Notes: a model not told the origin generated them from the sequence alone. Counted from the stretch's first letter, positions 1 through 12,000 are shown. The stretch is DNA of 64,000 nucleotides from Turritopsis dohrnii (GCA_027922465.2 BQMF02000013.1:1916893-1980892), one strand, 5' to 3'. Program-made: numbers and translations.

Positions 1-862
1 CCCCAGTCATAATAAACTAGTTTATAGTGACTCCCCCATCAAAATAAACTAGTTAATTATAACTCCCCAGTTAATATAAACTAGTAAATTATGACTCCCT
101 AGAGTTAACATTTCCTAGGAAATTCTGACTCCCCTGGTTTAAAATGACTCCCCTCTAAATCTTGCTTAAAAACTTTTAAAATTCCTATGGCCATTCCTCG
201 GACGTTGAGACTACTCATTCCTTCACTGAATACCTTATTCTCAACTTTAGTTGAGCTATCATCTGAGAATGTCTGTGTATCTGTCAGTCTGTGTGTCTGC
301 CGAAAAACTTTGGGGCAGCCTGAAAAATGGTTGGATTTGGCTGAAATTTTGCACGCTTGTTCCTTGGGCGAATATCTGGGGGTGTTTTTGAAATTTTGAT
401 TTTTTGTGCCTGGGACGGTGTTTTGCGCCAAAACGAGGCTAAAAATTTGGGTCAGTCTGGAGACTTCAAAAATGGTCGAATTTGACTAAACTTTGGTATA
501 TTTGAACAACTACAATTGGGCTTTCGAGTTGTAAATAATGAAGTTGAGCCCAGTGCGGTTAGCACGTTCGACTATATCATATGGTATGTGATAACTTATT
601 TTGTCATTAAATTTTCTCAGGGTTTATAGGGTTTTATAGTTAAAGATATGCACTGCAATGACTTTTTTTGATGGGTGGGGGTCATGATTAACTAGTTTAT
701 TTTGACTCCCTGACATTTTTCAATCCGAAATAATGGGGAGTCATTATTTACTAAGGGAGTCATTATTTCCTAGGAAATTTCTACTCTAGAGGAATCATTA
801 TTTTCTAGTTTATTTTAACTGGGGGAGCCATTTTTCCCAGGGAGTTAAAATAATCCGCTACA
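1..862. repeat. Foldback-like repeat element, left arm (cut by window edge)
   Basis: The sequence is built from degenerate short units alternating GACTCCC and AAACTAGT phrases (1-150 and 660-850), with a unique-looking segment between them. Bases 1 to about 640 recur as the reverse complement at about 2428-3064, including the segment around 490-600. The right edge reads AATAATCCGCTACACC, nearly the same as the edge of a diverged copy at 27036-27673. This is a mobile repeat whose arms are made of subrepeats. No transposase is seen. Short ORFs here are low-complexity read-through. Confidence 0.6.
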
Positions 863-1384
863 CCAGTACCGTCTTGACCTGTTTAGTTTTTATTTTATTT
901 GCTGAGAAGAGTCGGAAAGATTTTCTTTCTTTTTGCATTTATTTTGGTGTTTTTTTTTCCTTCAGCTTTCTTTATGCTTTTTTCTCCATCGCTACTTCTT
1001 GCTCGAATCGAAACTAATGTTTTCGTATTTGCGCCTTTTCAGGTTTCTTCTGAGTTGATCTTTCCCGTTTCTACGTAGTTTTTAGGAAATGACTTCCGAA
1101 TTAAATCTTTCATCTTTGTGTTGTTGCTGAGAGAAATGTTTTTGGTACTTTTTAGCATCTAAATCTCTTCAACGAACAAATTTATGCGTTTTCTTTTTAA
1201 AGGATTGACGGTTTCACGTCCACCATCTTTTTCCGCCACATTTTTTGAGTCATATTGACCACCTTAGATGGGTCAATTTCTTTCGTTTTCGTATGACGTT
1301 TTGCTGTTTTCGTATGTAGTTTTGAATTTTTTTTCGCCCCATCACCTGTGTCGCAGACCCCTATGAACGTCAATTTTCCCTATT

Positions 1385-1460
1385 GGCGGCTTGTAGTGTT
1401 TGACCAGAGGCGGACTCGAACCAGCCAGCCGAAGACGCTACTGTTATGCCACGGCTGCGT
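1385..1460 (-). repeat. tRNA-derived SINE head or tRNA pseudogene
   Basis: On the minus strand there is an A-box-like word TGGCATAACAGT (1440-1451) and a perfect B-box GGTTCGAGTCC (1412-1422), in the order and near-spacing of an internal RNA polymerase III promoter. The gap between them is too short to hold a normal anticodon arm, so this is not an intact tRNA. It is best read as the 5' head of a tRNA-derived SINE. The body of the SINE is not delimited. Confidence 0.5.
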
Positions 1461-1550
1461 TTATGTATTGTTTTCAAAGCACAGGCAATTGTGGTTGTGG
1501 GAAAATAAAATTAATAATAATGATTAATAGAAAAACCCAGCCAAAAGGAA

Positions 1551-1646
1551 CGCACATCAATGTCTGAGCGTGCATGAATCCTCGAGCACACATCAATCCC
1601 TGAACGCACATCAATGCTTGAACGCACATCAATCCCTGAACGCATT
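1551..1646. repeat. Minisatellite, about 20-bp unit
   Basis: Four to five imperfect tandem copies of a unit close to GAACGCACATCAATCCCT are visible. It lies in the spacer between the two arms of the large inverted repeat. The rest of the spacer (863-2397) holds no gene I can recognise; the short minus-strand ORF at 2079-2300 has no recognisable domain. Confidence 0.6.
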
Positions 1647-2395
1647 ATGACTTCTATAACGCGGTAATTCTTGACGACCTGTAAGTGTTCATTTTACAGT
1701 CTTTTTGATCGGATGTCTAAGGTAGTCAAAATAACCGTCTTTGTTACCGCGAGTCTTTCAGCAGATGTTTACGATGACGATGAGGTAGTCACATTCTGTC
1801 AACATGTCGGTAGTCAATGACAATTGACTACCTGAGCTTAGTCAAAATGACTCAGGTACATTTCTCAGTGTATGTAACAAATGAAATTAAACCATTACTA
1901 TAAAAAGTCACTGAAGATCTTTTTAACACTGCTACACCTGTCTTGAACATTCAAAACCCTTCGGCTGAGGCTACATGTATCAATGATATTTTATCTACTA
2001 TATCAGTATGGGCATTTAAAATTGACAATAAATTAAATCTTTTTTGGCACACAGTTGAACTGATCCACGTTTTGACTCTTATCTGAAAAAAGCGTTCGGG
2101 AGTAGCTGATAAGGTACCACTCCAGTATGATAAAATTTTTGATCCAGACGTTCTTTATCAATTGTCATTTTCTTTTTACATTTTTTACGTAACTCGCATA
2201 TTTCGCGAAAATTAACTGAAGTATCAGCTTTTGAGATGGCTTTCAACAGCAATTCTTCTACCTTGTTAAGTTTCTTTCGTGGGCAGTTTCCGGATGGCAT
2301 ACTTCATAGCTGATCATGCATTGAAGGATGGATTAATTTTTGCATTTTCTTTTTCGTGGCGAGACTGGTGTTCCGATTTGCTGGATTGAGTTGCA

Positions 2396-2397
<2 letters not shown>

Positions 2398-2426
<29 letters not shown>

Positions 2427-2427
2427 C
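2398..2427. repeat. Poly-C tract (30 C)
   Basis: An uninterrupted run of 30 C lies exactly at the junction between the spacer and the inverted arm that starts near 2428. It is unusual in an AT-rich genome. Its length is likely unstable and assembly-dependent. Confidence 0.9.
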
Positions 2428-3095
2428 TATAAACCCAGAGAAAATTAAATGACAAAATAAGTTATCATATACCATGTGATATAGTCGAACGTGCTAACCG
2501 CACTGGGCTCAACTTCATTATTTACAACTCGAAAGCCCAATTGTAGTTGTTCAAATATACCAAAGTTTAGTCAAATCCGACCATTTTTGAAGTCTCCAGG
2601 CTGCCCCAAAGTTTTAGCCTCGTTTTGGCGCAAAACCCCGTCCCAGGCACTAAAAATTAAAATTTCAAAAACACCCCCAGATATTCACCCAAGGAACAAG
2701 TGTGCAAATATTCAGCCAAATCCGACCATTTTTCAGGCTGCGCCAAAGTTTTTCGGACAGACACGCAGACATTCTCAGATGATAGATCAACTGAAGTTGA
2801 GAATAACGTATTTGGTGAAGGTATGAGTAGACAAAATTTAAAATTTTTAAAGTCTCAACGTCCAAGGAATGGCCATATGAATTTTAAAATTTTTTTAGCA
2901 AGATTTAGAGGGGAGTCATTTTAAACCAGGGGAGTCAGGATTTCCTAGGAAATGTTAACTTTAGGGAGTCATAATTTACTAGTTTATATTAACTGGGGAG
3001 TTATAATTAACTAGTTTATTGTGATGGGGGAGTCACTATAAACTAGTTTATTATGACTGGGGAGTCATTATTTAGGGGAGTTAAAATTTACTGTG
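2428..3095. repeat. Foldback-like repeat element, inverted right arm
   Basis: This is the reverse complement of bases 1 to about 640, with only scattered mismatches, including the unique segment (2470-2660) and the terminal GACTCCC/ACTAGT subrepeats (2910-3080). Together with the left arm it makes an inverted repeat of about 640 bp separated by 1.8 kb. Confidence 0.6.
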
Positions 3096-3774
3096 ACAAC
3101 GGCATTCCTTCGGACTTTAGTGATTTGGATAGATTATCTGTTATGGAATACCATTTGTAAGATGATCTGAGCCCACAAAAAAGTAAAACGACTCCATTGG
3201 GCTTTTGCACCCAACATTTTTTGCTTTTACCTCTTTGTCTGGCTTTTCTTCCAAACTTTCCTCTCATAATTACATGAGTGATTCATAATCATCAAGGATG
3301 AAAATGTTGGTGTGGAAGTATCTTCTTTGATAGAACACTAGAAATATAGCCTGAGCCACTCAGTAAACACAAGACGTATTTAAGACGTCTCAAACTGATA
3401 CGGACACTTTGAAACGACTGAAGACGTCTTTGAGAGGTCTTCCATAAAACGTCTTATATTTTTGCGATTGGTCTATTTTGACTTTTTAAAATCATTCAAC
3501 TGTACTATTTTATATTCATACATCTACAGCAACTGGAAAACTGTCTGACAAAATAATAAACTGATTTCGATTATGAAGTGAAGAACTGATCGTCATAATA
3601 ACCGACTTTTTAGTGATAACACAACAAATGAAAAAAATTAAAATGATAAATGTTTATGCAGATACGCCGTATTGGAGACGTTTTGAAACTAGCTTCTAAG
3701 TGTTACAGGTTGACACCACGCAAAGGCGTATTAAAAACGCCCCTGTGTCATCTTGAAAGACGTCTTAATTAAAG
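3096..3774. other. Non-coding stretch with AAGACGTCTT palindromes
   Basis: No gene is seen. The palindrome AAGACGTCTT or close variants appear near 3380, 3422 and 3763, and again at 5440-5480. They may be ends of a MITE family, but I could not pair clear terminal repeats. Confidence 0.3.
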
Positions 3775-4545
3775 AAGTAAGTAAGTAAGTAATAGTTTAT
3801 TTGGCATTAGCACAAAGTAACAAAATTACATGCAAATTTAAAGGCCAGGAGACCACCACAATAGTAAAAACTAATCAGTGGTAGTCGCCACCTTTACAAA
3901 AAAAAAGAATGGAAAAGCACAATGAGAAATAAATAAAGGAATTCTTAATCGAGAAAATAAAACAAAAATGCTACAAATCAAAGTGAAAAATGCCTAAGTG
4001 ACGAAGGAAAACGTTTAGGAAGCAATTTATTGACCTAATAATTGAGACTTAACGAGTAACTTTAAGCTTTTAGCTGACATTTCGGTGAGGTTTCTGTGAG
4101 GATGCAAACATTTAATATAATGCCACTGAGTGATCGACTGGTTACAAAGGGAAGGAAGACCATATGCTACAGCTTTCATCAAAACTTAAAGAATCACAAA
4201 GGTCAGAAGGTAGCGTGGAATTTAATTTAGTTTGAAGTTTGTTGAATATAGGGACTGAAGGAGAACGAAGAGGAGAAAAAGTGATAAGCCTAATGGCATA
4301 CTTCTGAAGAAGGAAGGCACGACGGGAGTTAAGGTTATTGGTTTGAGCCCAGAGTTGACACCCATGACTCAAATGAGAGCCAAAAATAGTATGATATACA
4401 CCGAGAAGAATGCTTGGTGAAACATGGCGACGAATGTTTGATGATGCACCGATTTAGATGCTGATCAATGAGAACACCCAAATATTTCAAACAGGAGCTT
4501 TGTTGAAGTTTACGGCCATTCAAGGGAATATTCAAATTTTGCTTT
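3775..4545 (-). mobile_element. LINE (CR1/L2-type) 3' fragment
   Basis: Minus-strand reading frames at 4335-4535 and 4142-4372 (different frames) give the stretch that follows the reverse transcriptase palm in CR1/L2/Jockey LINEs: a KYLGVLID motif, then an SHGCQLWAQ segment and an LLQKYAIRLIT segment. The 3' end of the element, read on the minus strand, is a TTAC microsatellite tail (3775-3792), typical of these families. At least one frameshift and the missing endonuclease and RT core mark it as a dead 5'-truncated copy. Confidence 0.7.
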
Positions 4546-5489
4546 TAAGAAAATCGTCGTAAGCCTCCGTAAGCCTCAAGAAGAAAAAAACGTTCGAAAA
4601 ATTACATCGAGCGTTCGAAATGACGTCCTTTGTTCGAAATTACATCATTTTTTGCTAATGATCTATTTCCAACCGTTCCAAATGTACATTGTATTTATTA
4701 TTGCAACAAATGTTTAGTGCATGTGAATGAAAATCTCTTTTGTTTTTAAGGAAATCGTCGTAAGGGCTTACGAACTTCCGTAAGACCTTGCGAAAACTTT
4801 TCCTTAAGAAGAGAATGAATGAACATTATCCTAGTTGTAAGAGCTTACGTAAAATTTTAAGTGCATGTGAAAAGAGCTTAAAAGAAAAAAAACTTAACAA
4901 TCATGGTGTCACGATCTTTGCCAACACGGTGGGCATTATACGAAATATCGACAAATTTTTGCATACCTGTGCATTTTTCTCCACACATTTACAGCTGGAT
5001 TCATTGAGTTCTTTCTTAATTCCTTTAATACGGAAGCAGAACCTTCGAGAATATTGTTCATTGTTATTCTTGACATGAAATAAATCAGCAGTCAAAACCC
5101 CAATTCTATCTTCAAGGTTCGATATATTTACATCTTGATTACTTTATCTTTCGTTGAGGGAAGCTACCTCTTCGTTCTGTTAAAAAATTCTTTTATGAAG
5201 ACTTTCGATCAAACTTTTTATCTCAGCAATATCGTTCTTTGTATCAAGCTCTTCAAGTTTCTTGTTTAAAATATCATCAGTCATCATCTGTCTTGTTGTT
5301 GGCATAACCTTTTATTCAAGTATTCAAAAATTAGCTAAACGTTGAGGACATGCCTTCTTATATCACAGCGCTCAGAGCATGTCTTAACTCCGCAAAGATC
5401 AAAGGTCAAAAGGGGAAGACTTAGAAGACTTAGAGACGTTTTAAAGATGCCTTTCGCACTCGTCTTGAAGACGTCTCAAAAAACTTTTG

Positions 5490-5700
5490 TCTTAATTGAT
5501 CGTTAAGAAATAAATGATTTTTTCCAAATTTAATTTTTCGATTTTCTCTTCTTCTTCTTTTCCATTTTCCACGAAAAATATATCATGAGAAAGATCATTG
5601 ATAATGATGCCATTGATATCAAATTTATTTAGAATGAATTGGATATTTACTTTAAAAGCTGCAGTAGTATTTCTTGTTTCTGATCTCTTTGTCTATCACA
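5490..5700 (-). repeat. Dispersed repeat with protein relic, copy 1
   Basis: This segment is visibly similar to 29490-29700 (shared stretches around TTTTTCGATTT.GCTCTTCTTCT and TTTTCCATT). The minus strand keeps a partly open frame in both copies with a similar NIQ.I...F.I.GI pattern, so it probably derives from a coding mobile element. I do not recognise the protein. Confidence 0.35.
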
Positions 5701-5970
5701 TGATGGATTTTTTGTAGGAAATAGAAAAGAAGATGTTTTCGCTTGAAATGTCAGTATCAACCAATCATAATCTGTCTTCGACAAAATGCCATATTTTTCT
5801 GAACAAATTTCTTTAAGAAATACTTTTCAGTTCCAAAATAGTGAAACTTTACATAGCAAAATTGTTCTCGGGAAATTTTTTCTCAGCGAAAATTTTCCTC
5901 GAGAAGTTTGAAATAGAAATCGGCCTTTAATACATCAATCACGAAATGTATTATATAAATGGTTTGCTAA

Positions 5971-6210
5971 AGCCTGCTTCAGACCTGGAAATTACGACGA
6001 TTAACATTCAGTGTAATCGTAATCGTCTAGTGTGAACACTTTCGTAATCGTCAAAATCGTCGTAAACTAGTAATCAATCAGTAATTTTTGATATTTCATT
6101 GTTGTAATCGCCAGTGGTTTACGTCAATTTTGACGATTACAAAAGTGTTCACATACACTGATCACAATTTATTCGTCATAATCGTCGTAATCACCAGGTC
6201 TGGACCAGCT
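5971..6210. mobile_element. MITE with long inverted arms
   Basis: The ends AGCCTGCTTCAGACCTGG and CCAGGTCTGGACCAGCT are imperfect inverted repeats, and the similarity continues inward for about 90 bp on each side (GATTACGACGATTA, GTGTGAACACTTT and AATCGTCAAAAT occur on both arms in inverted order). The flanks are TAA and TAT. The element at 37708-37923 has related ends and a TAA duplication. Confidence 0.6.
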
Positions 6211-6396
6211 TATAAACATATATTCAGGTTCTGATAGTTAAAAAGAGCTTCATAAAATAATTACTCTAAATTGATATTGAAACTATGACAAATGAAGAAC
6301 TCATTACATGAGATTATCCATTCTCGTGAAATCTGATGTTAAATAAAATGCGTCTTTCTTTTTCAGCTTATGATTTCCGAGTTCATTTCATATCAC

Positions 6397-7044
6397 CATG
6401 GACGTATAAAAAGAGAAGGACTTACAACTTTTATAAATCTATTCAAACAAGCGCGTCTCGCTTTATTGAAATTTTGACAAAAGCAGTTTTGAAACTCCCT
6501 CAAGTGCTGTTAAAAATACATGTTTCCATTGGCTTCCACACTAGCAGCCTTTTGTTATAAACACGAAAACTGTTGAAAAACACCAAAACTAAAAGTATGA
6601 TTCCTTAGGAGTTCCTAAAGCTTCAGACTTGAAACTTTCAGAAAAGATAGATAAACTATCTCTCTGTTCTGTGTAGCTTAGGCATTTTTGAGGCGCAAAT
6701 ATTAACTTCATAACATGCAGAGACGCTGTGCCATGATTTTCTTCTATTTTCACTTGTAACATCTTCTAGCAAACTCACAGACATTTTAAAAACGATTAAA
6801 TATCGTCGTCTGTGGCTTTGAACAATGAATAAAAGTGTTTTGAAAGCTAATGAGTCTTAATTCCTCTGATATTTCAGTTTTCCGCGTTGGATTGGCACGT
6901 AAATAATCGTTCGTCTCAACAAAAATCCAGTGAAATGCGAGACACGCTTTGGTATGAAAGGGATGCCGACACAATGGATTTTAACAATAGAATTGAATAG
7001 CTATTGAAATGAGTTGTGAGTCCTTCTCTTTTTATACGTCCATG
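6397..7044. mobile_element. MITE, CATGGACGTATAAAA family, copy A
   Basis: Terminal inverted repeats of about 27-32 bp begin CATGGACGTATAAAAAGAGA and are flanked by a perfect 7-bp direct duplication ATATCAC (6390-6396 and 7045-7051). A subterminal word near 6449-6462 (around GCGCGTCTCGC) is matched in inverted orientation by GCGAGACACGC at 6937-6947. No transposase is present. The insertion lies inside an exon of the beta-helix gene. The 7-bp duplication does not fit hAT (8) or PIF (3); Dada-type elements make 6-7 bp duplications, but the superfamily is not shown by this sequence. Confidence 0.85.
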
Positions 7045-7975
7045 ATATCACTGAACGGCGTTGATAGCAGAAACTGTGGAAACATCACGGATCCCTGTAA
7101 AACATTAGGTTATAGCTACCTACTATCAAAAAGTTGACAGAAATGATATAATGATTATAATGAATGAAAATTGTGGTGAACATAAGATAAAAGAAAAAAG
7201 TTCTTATCTGACTCCACTGTTGATATTAAGGGAATGAAAAATAATGACTGCATGCCAACAATTATTGGAAACAAGAGAAGTTCAATGTTTGGTGTGCACC
7301 AGAATGGAACTAAGATCAATATCTCCATGGAAAGTCTTAATTTCTTAGATATAAATTTAGTTGCAATTACTGGAAGAGAGCTTGAAGGAATTGACATCAG
7401 CATTAGAAAATGCCACATCAAGGGTTTGATGAATACAGATTTCCTTGCTATCAACCTGACTGATCTGTCTCAAACGTTGGAACACACAACTGTTTCCATT
7501 TCAAACAGCTCATTTGTTTCTGGTGGAATAACAATATCAGGAAATGATGGTAAAAATTACAAATGCAAAGTTTTTGAATGATTCAACAATCAAAATTGTG
7601 AATACTGACACTTTTATTTTGGGTCGATGTCAGTTCAATGGACAAATGAACATGGAGCATTACTTACTTGATGTTGAGAATGTGACTTCTGTTAAAATCC
7701 ATGATTTGATGATCCAGAATGTCACTTGTGGAGGGGTTATTAATATAAAAGATTCAGATGGTATTACGGTTAACCTAACGGTAACACATGTCCATGCGAC
7801 GTCATTTCTATTTCACACTATTGGTGGGACATTCAATGTGTCAGATGTGATTGTTAGGAATGTAAGCAGCATTGGCGTCATCAAATCAGAGAAACAGAGA
7901 TCAGTATCAATATCTAACATTCTTATAGAATACATGATGACAACTAGAAACATGTTTGCTTTATACAATGTTAAT

Positions 7976-9060
7976 CACGCCAATATAGTGGAGGTCAACT
8001 TTAACAAAGTATCATCGGATTTTAATGGAGTTATTTGTGTTAACGTAACATCAGCATTCATATCAAAGTTACATCATAAGGAGACAAAAGTAAAAAACAT
8101 ATTCCTGGATTTTACAAACATAGATCATATCATTGTAACGGAGATCAGCTTTTTAAACGGATCGGCGAGTTCTGGTGTTTATTTTGGTAGCGTAACATCA
8201 GCGTTTATATCAAATTTTTGCATCAAACAGATAAAAGTGGAAAATAGTTATCTGGGCTTTGAAAACGTAGATCATATCAATGTAACGGAGATCAGTATTA
8301 AAAACGGATCAGCAGGTGCTTGTGTTTTATTCGTTAAAGTAACATCACAGCATTTATAGCAATTTTTCAGATCGAAAAGATAAGAGTGGAATATAATTAT
8401 CTGGCTTTCTATAACGTAGATTATATCAATGTATCAAAGATCACCATTGAAAACGAATCAGCAGGTGGTGTTGTTTATTGCGCAAAAGTAAAATCAGTAT
8501 TTTTATCAAATTTTCACTTCAAAGAGATAAAAGTAGGACATGGTTATCTGTATTTTGAGGACCTACTTCACATCAATATTGCGGAGATCAACTTTGAAAA
8601 TGGATCAGCAGGTAGTGTTCTTTATTGCGCAAAAGTAAAATCAGCATTTTTATCAAATTTTCACTTCAAAGAGATAAAAGTAGGACATGGTTATCTGTAT
8701 TTTGAGGACCTACTTCACATCAATATTGCGGAGATCAACATTGAAAATGGATCAGCAGGTGGTTGTGCTTATTTTAAAAAAGTAACATCACCGTTTATAT
8801 AAATTTTTCACATCGAAAAGATAACAGTGGAACAAAATTATCTGGCTTTTTATAACGTAGATCAAATCAATACAACGGAAATCAACATTGAAAACTGATC
8901 AGCAGGTAGCTGTGTTTATTGCGAAAACATAAAATCAGCGTTTATATCAAAAGTTCATATGGAAGAGATAAAAGCAACATACACTTTTCTTTATTTTGAC
9001 AACTTAGATCATATCAATACGAGGGATATCAACTTTATAAACGGATCAGCAGATGTTCTA
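7976..9060 (+). repeat. 147-bp coding tandem repeat (49-residue beta-helix unit)
   Basis: The phrase around CATATCAATGTAACGGAGATC recurs with anchors at about 8126, 8273, 8422, 8569, 8716, 8863 and 9010. The spacing is exactly 147 bp except for one 149-bp step, which marks the +2 frameshift near 8345. The two units at about 8500-8790 are nearly identical, so duplication or conversion is recent. Each unit encodes about 49 residues, probably two helical rungs, with a conserved ENGSAG turn. Confidence 0.8.
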
Positions 9061-12000
9061 GTTCTTCTTAGAAAGGTATCATCAGTGCTTTTGTCAAAAT
9101 TTCACATCCATACGATGAAAGTAAAGGAAACTTTTCTGAATTTACAATCAATAAAAAGCATCAGCTTTTCGGAGCTATGGATCACAAATGGACGGAGTGT
9201 TGGTTGCTTAAAGTTATTGAATTCGAAGTTAGCGTCACTTTCAAGTATGGTTATAGACAATACGACATCAAATGAATTAATGTTTGACCTTAATGAAGTT
9301 AAAAATGTGATTATATCTGATTTGGAAGTCAGAAATTCAAAAACACCCAAGGTTATCTCTATTTTGCCTTACACCATATATAATCAAAACAGGTATGCTG
9401 CAAGGATTAACAAAAACGAAGATGAGTCTCTTTATTCTCTGACAAAAATAACTGAAAGAAAGAAATATAATAAGATGTTAACTGTGAAAAGTATTTTGGA
9501 ATTCAATCAAACAGGTAGACTTCGAATTGACACAAGGGATAGCTTTGCAAGAGATGCAATAGAGAAGGCAAGAAGGGCAGAAAGCACTTCATTTTTTACT
9601 CCAATGGAAGACGAATTTATAATGCATCTTGAAAATATCCAATTTAAAAATATGACAATTCACATAGCAATTCAATCAGGCAAAGGCTATTTAAGAATAC
9701 AGAAATGTGAAATTGTTCACTCAAGACTTGAAAGATTTTTGAATTTTGAGGAAGGGACCGTTGAAATGTTTGACTCCAAAATAATAAGCAACGAAGGTGT
9801 CCAAGTTATAAACGCCAACTTAACTATTGACCATTCCACTTTCCAGGTTTCAAAATCAGCTGTCCATTACAGAAATTTCGCAGACTCAACTTATATGCTC
9901 AATATAAAGGATGTTAAAATAGTTTCTTTTAGCAAAAATCAACCAACAATTACAATCAAAGGAGATAAAGTTATCAATGTCAACATGCTCCGAGTAGAAG
10001 TTGCTTTGAAGGAATCGAAGAAGGACCTTCCTGTCATTGAAATTTTTACGAAAGCTGATTTTCTACTTAATTTTGTAGATTATATCAATTTAACTTTGTC
10101 TTGTCCAAGAAACAGTCTTCCTAATTATGATTTAACGACACGTGATGGCTTTCTTTTCGAGTATTATTGCAGACCATGCATAAAAGGATTCTTTGCCATC
10201 ACCGATCGAAATACAACATTTTTTTTAAGCACGACATATAGCAATTCAACATTTATAAAACGTGGATACCTAAAATATCACAGGTTTGAATTCTCATACT
10301 TTATAATGACAAGTATAACGAACTGGACAATATATGGAAGTCCAAATACATTAACATGTAAACCCTGTCCCAGTGGAGGGACATGTAATGACAACATATT
10401 GAGCAACGATAACTATTGGGGCTACCTAAATCAATCAACTGGGAACGTAAAATTTTATCATTGCCCCAATGGTTACTGTTGTTCTGCAACTACTACAAAA
10501 TGCACATCTTACAATACCTGCAACGCACACCGCTTTGGTCCGTTATGTAGCAAATGTATAGATTGTTACTTGGTGGATTATTTTTCAGTTAACTGTTTAC
10601 CTACATCCAAATGTAAAGACCCTTCCATGTTTTGGCTATCAATTTTTCTTACATCTCTATTATATGTTCTTGCAGTTGGATACTTAGATCTACTAAAAAA
10701 ACTATGGAATCTCGTGAAAAAAATCACTTGTTGGTTAACATGTCAGAAACTCTTTAAAGATGAACTACAAGAAGAAGAAGATAGTGCTGAAAATATTGAA
10801 ATAGAACTCAACTCAACTAATAGTATCGATGAAGAATGCAACGAACATTTCCTTACTCGTGAAACAACTTTATCTCAGGGGCCAGATGAAGACAAATGTC
10901 GTTGGTCGGGGACCTTGAACATACTTATCGCTTTCTACCAACTGAAGCAGTTACTTACTATTGACTTGGATCTTAAGTATTCTAAATCAAAAATGAACAC
11001 ATATCTGGCAGATGTCTTTAATTTGGAGATAATTAAAGTTTCATATAATCTCTGTCCGTCATTTACATTTAACGATTTTCAAAAACACACTTTGAAAGAT
11101 CTCATTTTTTCCCTTATTATGGTTGTTCCTGTCCTTATGTTAGCTGTATCGTTACATATCCTGTATAAATGTAAGAAGTCATCACGAGTGAAAGAAACAG
11201 TTGTGAGAAACGAACAAGAATGCCGTGAAAGCTGTTCTAGTGTCACAGGTTCCGAAATAGTTGCAGAAGTCGAAAACATGACAAACAATTACCAGAAAAA
11301 TGATATATATGCATCTAATCGTCAACCAGATGAAATTTCGTTCTTAACTCGCTGCTACGCCTGTTTTTTACGTTTAATTTCAATGAGGTACAAGAACTTG
11401 ACAACATTTACGTTGGTAATGGTTCATTGCGTAGCAGTGGGTAACGAGGATCTACTGTACGTCTTCACTGATATCAAATGTTGGGGTATTACGCAGTATA
11501 TCGCACACTTGTTTCTTTTGTTATGGATTATTCCTTTTCCGTTTTCTCTCCTTCTGTCATTAAAACTCTTAAAATGGAATTACATCTCTGCGGAACGATT
11601 TCTCGTTTTCATGGTTGTCCCTGCAATCGTACCTTTCTATTACATTTGGCAAAGTTGCAGCATTCGCACACTCCATAAAGAGAGCAATAAGTTGAAGTCA
11701 ACAATACAACTACTTTTTGAACAACCGTATAGAGATGACATCACTTATTGGCATTCGTGGTTGCTTTATCAAAGATTAATCATTGGATGTTTGGTAGTGT
11801 TTCAAGTTGACCCGATTTCCCGGTTGTCGTTTATTTTTCCGTTATTAGTTTTGTTCTTGTTGGTTCAACTTCAAATCAAACCTTACAAAGACGATCTGGT
11901 TAATCAACTGGATTCCGTGGCCCTTTCGTTGCTAATCACAGGTGTCAACACGGTACGTTCAATTTTATACGTTCATAGAATTCCTAATGACGAATCAATG

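Noticed and set aside
1560..1650. CRISPR-like array
   Set aside because: Units of about 20 bp are directly tandem without unique spacers; this is a minisatellite in an animal genome.
9102..11288. Minus-strand ORFs at 9102-9350, 10301-10489 and 11079-11288
   Set aside because: Shadows of the plus-strand beta-helix/polytopic frame.
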